DNA of 64,000 nt from Stenotrophomonas maltophilia (GTDB taxonomy: Bacteria; Pseudomonadota; Gammaproteobacteria; Xanthomonadales; Xanthomonadaceae), in the NCBI RefSeq assembly GCF_002205165.1, contig NZ_NIVS01000020.1, positions 62,001-126,000 of the forward strand. The letters run 5' to 3'. A program made the translations under genes and the position numbers. This document shows positions 61,901-64,000 of the stretch, piece by piece. The notes under the pieces are model-generated. The model did not search any database and was not told the DNA's origin. It worked only from the letters and a program-made list of their open reading frames with translations. Within the stretch, counting starts at the first letter, position 1, and every line of letters starts with the position of its first letter.

Positions 61901-64000
61901 CAAGGTGCTCAACTACGCCCTGCCCATCGGTGACATGCAGATGGCGGCGGGCACATTGCTGCCAGTCGATGCACGCCTGGCGCTGCCGCTGGCGCTGGCC
62001 AAGGGCACCGTACTGGGCGCGGCCGTCCATGATGCTTCCGGCGCGCTGCTTTACGCAGCGGGTACGGTACTGGCAGATGCGGTCACGCTGCCGCAGGGCG
62101 CGCGCCTGTCCGCAGGCCTGCGCCTGCCGCTGCCGGCGCGCATCGCGGCAATGACCTGGCCGGCCGGCGTGGCCCTTCCGGCGTCGCCGCTCGGCAATCT
62201 AGTCACCTTGGCGGCCGACCTCGCGCTGGCCAAGGGCGCCTTCATTCCCAGCGATACCGAGGTCGTGCTGCCGGGCGGCGCCACCACGGTGAACCTGCGG
62301 CCCACCGACGCGGACGGCAATCAAGGCCGCCTCTGGGCGCTGGCACCGATGCTGGCCGCCGGGTCGCAATCGTGGGACATCAGTCTGGTGGCGGGCGCCG
62401 ATGTGGCCGCCGCCGACCGCCTGACAGTGGCCCCGGCGGGTACCGGCAGCCTGCGCCTGTCCGATCCGCATTACGGCCAGGGCGGCGCGGTGGTGGAGAT
62501 CCCCGGGACCGGTTCGCCGGCGACGTACCGGTGGGGGGATGTGGATGCATTCGAACGGATGGTCGTGGAGTACTACGGCGAGTACATCCTGAGCTTCGTA
62601 CCCACCACGGGCACCGGGTTCACCGAAGACCAGCTCAACGAGCTGACGATGTGGGGCTTCGTGTACAGCGGCCCGGAGAATCTCAACGACCTCGGTTACG
62701 ACGGCGTGGCGGCGATCGACTCGCCGGCGACGCCACCGGAGACCGAGTTCAAGACGCTGCCAGGCCGCGAACAGCTGCCCAGTGTGGTGCGTACCGGTAC
62801 CGGCGACCTGCGTCTGGTCTCCGGCAAGGACATCGCCACGACCTCGTTGTATGGCGTGTACACCGCCGGTACGGCGTCGGCAGCGTTGACCGGCAGCAAC
62901 GGCGATCCCTACCACCAGCCACGCGCGCGGGTGGCGCCGAGCAATTCCAATCCGCTCGGCAACAGTGTGCTGGGGGATGCCGGTGAGGTGTTCGAGCATC
63001 TCGTCGATGGCGGCAGCCAGAGCCTCTACCAGGCGTGGTACCCCGAAGCAGGTGGCAACCTGCTGCTGCGCGCCGGTGGCAACATCCTGGGTGACAGCCT
63101 GGGGCGCCAGGGAGTGCTGACGCGTACGGAAACGCTGGGAATCGCCACACCGCGATTGAGCACCAGCGCAGCGGTCGGCAACTGGTTGTGGCGGCAGGGG
63201 ACCGGCAGCGTGCAGGCCGGCGCGGAAGGTCTGCCGACCGCATGGTGGATCAACTTCGGCACCTACGTTGCCGCGCCCGACAACGAGAACTACAACAACA
63301 ACTTCGTCAACATGCCGCAGCTGGTCGGGTTCACCGGCTTTGGCACCCTCGGTGGCGGCAACCTGTTGCTGGAAGCGGGCGGCGATGCCGGCATGCTGCA
63401 GCGCCGCGGCGACCACGGTGCGGCCTTCATCACCCGCAGCGCCGGCCTGAACCTGACCGTTGCCAGCACTGGCAGGGTCGGCGCCGATGGCGTGCTGGTC
63501 CAGACTGGCGGCGGTGATCTGGACATCCGCATCGGCGGCGGACTGAACGCCGATCCGGCGTTGCGCTCCTTCACCGGCAGCAACGCCCCGCCGGTCGCCA
63601 ACGAAATCACCGTCAATGACGCCCAGCGGCTGGATATCAACGGCAGCTTCACCAATCTGCGCGGTGCACTGCGGCTGGAAGCCGGTGCGGTCGGCGGGGT
63701 CGAGCTGCGCTACGGCAAACGCCAGGATGCCAAGGAGTCGCGTCCCTACGACGTCTATACCGCAACGGCAGCGACGGCTGCGGGCGGGCCGGTGCTGGTG
63801 CTCGGCGATGCCGGCGCCCGCCTGGATGCGCGCGGCGACCTCGTGCTGGGCACCGTGGTCGATCCCGGCCGGGTCGCGCAGTTCAACAACGGCACGCCCT
63901 TCAGCGCGGGCGGCAACGCTTACCAGGATGGCGGCTGGAGCTGGTTCTCGCTATGGACCCCGTCCACTGCCGTGGACCTGATGGCGGCCGGTGGCAACCT
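52968..64000 (+). CDS. Giant filamentous haemagglutinin-family exoprotein (TpsA-like), 3' end outside window
   Basis: The frame is open from ATG 52968 to the window end, at least 3,677 residues. A signal region (RPLSQAIAVLLMAGGVAAGVNA, in part) precedes a TPS-type haemagglutination activity domain. Hallmarks are NWETFNVGRNTVVDFDQQAS, LGRIQGQGTVMLVNRNGVVF and QVNVKNLAASAVNIS. The rest is a long series of beta-helix-like repeats (GGxLxLxA, AxxxLDxSG) with intervening Ala/Pro/Val-rich segments. A signalling operon sits directly upstream. Such proteins are adhesins or large secreted effectors moved by a TpsB pore, which would lie downstream of the window. No frameshift was seen where I checked the frame. 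Confidence 0.88.
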   Translation, partial: MVKQQSGSISQSSSERVPQLRPLSQAIAVLLMAGGVAAGVNAQQAFSPAWFANKGAQQQTAAQTGRLPNGMPSNLVRTDQQAQQARETLKTSLENLNTAAQAIAMQQRMQQTARDAARLRSGQVPDGLGEGGLKIDDDALTRGWFNASAPTQSSKDGTTTVSIAQTGDKAILNWETFNVGRNTVVDFDQQASWSLLNRVNDPNALPSQILGRIQGQGTVMLVNRNGVVFDGSSQVNVKNLAASAVNISDAQFRKGLYSDAQGNAFIPTFGNELTTTANSFAHGAATGDVVVERGAQITTAVPTSVTEGGGYVLLLGRQVHNQGQITTANGQTLLAAGDAFVIRKGMGTDQNQTSTTRGNVVTTLRKPVAADAAVGAASGVVSNSGLIQASTGDITLAGHDVRQQGALISTSSVHTRGTVHLQNERADTTGNVLLGQGSTTAIVLDDSATTALDVQRETLVRESDKVGDGIAHRRDQSLVQISTGGKVAFDDTSLTLASGGQIFVDAADSEVRQGARLDVAGYVGVKIAMEANNVQINVQGNEQRDAALNRDDKSLNSRNIWLDRRDLVLVPAGTNGYETDRWYTAGGLLEVGGYLGVTGHGIGEWSAQGGTVQFAGGNVTTQRGSNINLSGGVLDVQTGYVNLTHLKGADGKLYSASTAPGDLLYSGLYRGFEATHARWGNTEFYYNPLIAPQRKLENGYTVGRDAGRLILATRDAQLQGEVETTTFQGERQQRARDAALDGYQQGQTSVARQGQLVVGSYLPFYDKDSGQQRFGPAALAERVSIGADAASGATAGVIGLDAAWLNAQRFGGVEVYAHAGVNVEQALEVALGGTIALHASDVQIHADLRARSGAIALGDMVVQHTESGTPWLDLPISARPGDAQVHQVVIGEEVTLDARGVWTNQWQDPASIAGLPFVDGGSVALRSTGNVVLGKGSVIDASSGAAMSVDGDVVGGKGGSVTLAAGQNMGSGVLSLDGSLRAHGVKGGGALNIENGTLISIGGDLPDAVEYLAAGEASTLPVRLAADVTIQPGEIIPLSFSITITHVAGGKPVPVVVRPSVSSSKPVTLQAPWLLPTTVQLADNGPVRYAGDILPAGTTLWTIAELPAGYVLPAAVFPAGLAIPAQTSRYTAGTVASTAITVPGGTRLPVGTVWQRDVPVQSFLALDTGLFQSGFKQYNVVGRDGVTVVEGTQLAVAMPLLQVDLAAARAMATGADPDGALSVWLPPLQQDDAKSGEVTLRKGAGLALIAGTAQNAADLEMGRNSRISVDPGQTISLTGNAQITLDGTLQARGGRIAVLGGDLGEGTLLNRPNGMPNARSIWIGEQAVLDVSGVALTAVDEKGGRQGRVLDGGTLEIGARHDLASREIPAIDAFVVVREGARLDASGAQAVLDLPTVGQTTVASHGGVIALSASNGLFVDGSLHAAAGGSGARGGTLALNLETPVYGQVDRWSGKGAEVDDGVRVPRELVIEQQYRGSGLGTEAVAGEADPTLVYGKARYGVDAIQAGGFDTASLYVNGLLDFDGDVDLRMRQALYLTASSLGLGTDAARDSQVHLAAPYLRLGGAARRQIDNTIMPNPVTGSRNTGPAAGSQGVATVAEDASITFAGALVDLAGAVGFGARGEIVRNVVDPLLVERDAFGTVRIESQGDLRLREADLFSPGHTTLAAAQIYGSGNVTVGLRTSLTEWGALTTVLDPERVLDIQRIGTALPAQPYSVFGNMSFSAATVNQGGVLRAPLGTIVLGRADGNGYTGVVNLLPGSVTSVSANGLVMPYGGTVDGLVYNYNGVDVDYQGVGAEPKVEFRSHAVNAQSGAVLDLSGGGELTGAAFLSGRGGSTDARLNPLVQMGRDGFTLPGLSTNPVYAIVPGVQAGQAPIGAERGAGDPAIGQQITLGAGIPGLPAGTYTLLPSSYALLPGAFRVERNGLAGSAAAFGSTQAMRNGSWSISARQSVANTGSSDTLPTQWVVTAADTLRTYSQYNETSYANFALQQAAREGAPRPLLERDAKAINFMLTSPELAGSLELPALQFNGTVLDAPATAGTGSVARLLNATNYEILADGTAATEDFAGISVHAGELNRVGAARLEIGGRLRSTYANPTTGSLQSANVINIEGGGSSNSIVMRAGAQLQAAEVFLMTGRQAGGITLEQGAGINTLGQGAAAYDATQGYIYTPGRNGLLAVSNGQINLLAPEAPDTQGNGAGTIEIGACTVLSGCTGTTRLYSEGTIATATDNRFVLGDAVRYGTRNLSLAVGGINVGSAEAIAEATARGTLPAGMTLNQDVLSRLLLGDTSVGAPALEALSLTARESVNFYGDVSLSTYDAITGKSALQQLVLGTPAIHGHGDANAVARIHTDTLIWSGALAPAGSIVADGPGTGHGQLVVDARDIVFGFGPRTQPDTVRAQDRLALGFASVHLNASRQISANHKGSLSIFETQGAWNADTNGYARAGGELFISTPLLTGAAGSVNTITAGGNLHVTGNDSAARPDDAALAAALGAEIALDSRSGNLLLDTAVLLPSGKLSLAAQGDVRLADGAQLDLAGRRIAFFDTAKYSWGGDVVIDSRSGGVQQAAGARIDLAAQNNRAGKLSVRAADGVIDLAGQLLGGASGHYDAGGTEVPYGAGRIDLHGQRIADFSGLNTRLSRDGVTGARSFRIGQGDLVLGDEVAAREVNIALDSGQLTVNGSINASGEQAGSIRLSARNGVTLGSTAVLDASAEVLRRDSYGVAIDAPNRATIEIDSGSGTLAIASGARLDLRVAGGRQEFGTVALNAPRVGGDDVAVDAGGAIRIEGARTIQLNAFITDTGAAVGTETSTSGESYQVIDQAYLDRLHAQSSAFIDAALGNRALVDDRLAGLRRYDEAFHLRPGVEVVADLAVNADGNLHVDGDLDLSAYRYASLDPNRQRSAVRGSGEAGALVLRAQGDLEVFGSISDGFDGSRLGATFDDNGWYLTAGRQLFGSDVVVPHAGLVTLAAGTVFNAGKVLNYALPIGDMQMAAGTLLPVDARLALPLALAKGTVLGAAVHDASGALLYAAGTVLADAVTLPQGARLSAGLRLPLPARIAAMTWPAGVALPASPLGNLVTLAADLALAKGAFIPSDTEVVLPGGATTVNLRPTDADGNQGRLWALAPMLAAGSQSWDISLVAGADVAAADRLTVAPAGTGSLRLSDPHYGQGGAVVEIPGTGSPATYRWGDVDAFERMVVEYYGEYILSFVPTTGTGFTEDQLNELTMWGFVYSGPENLNDLGYDGVAAIDSPATPPETEFKTLPGREQLPSVVRTGTGDLRLVSGKDIATTSLYGVYTAGTASAALTGSNGDPYHQPRARVAPSNSNPLGNSVLGDAGEVFEHLVDGGSQSLYQAWYPEAGGNLLLRAGGNILGDSLGRQGVLTRTETLGIATPRLSTSAAVGNWLWRQGTGSVQAGAEGLPTAWWINFGTYVAAPDNENYNNNFVNMPQLVGFTGFGTLGGGNLLLEAGGDAGMLQRRGDHGAAFITRSAGLNLTVASTGRVGADGVLVQTGGGDLDIRIGGGLNADPALRSFTGSNAPPVANEITVNDAQRLDINGSFTNLRGALRLEAGAVGGVELRYGKRQDAKESRPYDVYTATAATAAGGPVLVLGDAGARLDARGDLVLGTVVDPGRVAQFNNGTPFSAGGNAYQDGGWSWFSLWTPSTAVDLMAAGGN

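Noticed and set aside
52761..62030. Very long open frames on the minus strand opposite the exoprotein gene (for example 56628-62030 and 52761-56105)
   Set aside because: High-GC coding DNA often leaves the antisense frame open. These frames have no signal, domain or ribosome site, and their products are rich in His/Arg/Gln runs, while the plus frame is a clear haemagglutinin-family protein.

Overview
The window is high-GC DNA from a gammaproteobacterium of the Xanthomonadaceae, most likely Stenotrophomonas. The evidence is the Xanthomonas-type gene content, the TonB-receptor-centred sugar locus, and several short palindromes headed by GTAG, the hallmark of the Stenotrophomonas SMAG/REP elements. 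No rRNA, tRNA, CRISPR array, insertion sequence or phage was found.

Layout. 1-8.7 kb is housekeeping: a DUF885 peptidase-like protein (5' end outside the window), hemB, aroE, dinG and small membrane proteins or lipoproteins. 8.6-10.1 kb is a tandem duplication of the dinG 3' tail plus a convergent secreted-protein gene; the second copy carries an in-frame nonsense codon. 10.2-14.6 kb holds ilvD and a ygiB-ygiC-zinc-ribbon cluster. 14.6-21.5 kb is a translationally coupled operon (RDD, SpoIIM-like, DUF4129, DUF4350, MoxR ATPase, DUF58). 21.7-27 kb carries a gamma-carbonic-anhydrase-like protein, mnmG, a candidate sigma54-driven small RNA, a lipoprotein, a PLP dehydratase and a YdcF protein. 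27.1-32 kb is a biotin operon (bioB-bioF-bioH-SDR-bioC) with a candidate BirA operator between bioB and the divergent comF.

33.9-49.4 kb is a complete-looking N-acetylgalactosamine (GalNAc) locus. Leftward run agaS, a ROK kinase, agaZ, a DeoR-type regulator, a deacetylase and a sugar porter. Rightward run a secreted GH31 alpha-GalNAcase, a TonB receptor and a Tat-exported GH109 alpha-GalNAcase. CTTTCG boxes lie before four of the transcription starts. The proposed route is: two glycosidases release GalNAc, the receptor and porter import it, the kinase phosphorylates it, the deacetylase and AgaS convert it to tagatose-6-phosphate, and AgaZ feeds glycolysis. No aldolase catalytic subunit is in the window.

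49.5-64 kb is a cell-surface-signalling module. An STN-domain protein without a beta-barrel, an ECF sigma factor and a FecR-type anti-sigma factor overlap in one operon. Downstream is a giant filamentous-haemagglutinin-like exoprotein, at least 3,677 residues, that runs off the end of the window. The arrangement recalls the Pseudomonas VreA-VreI-VreR (PUMA3) system, which also controls a two-partner secretion pair.
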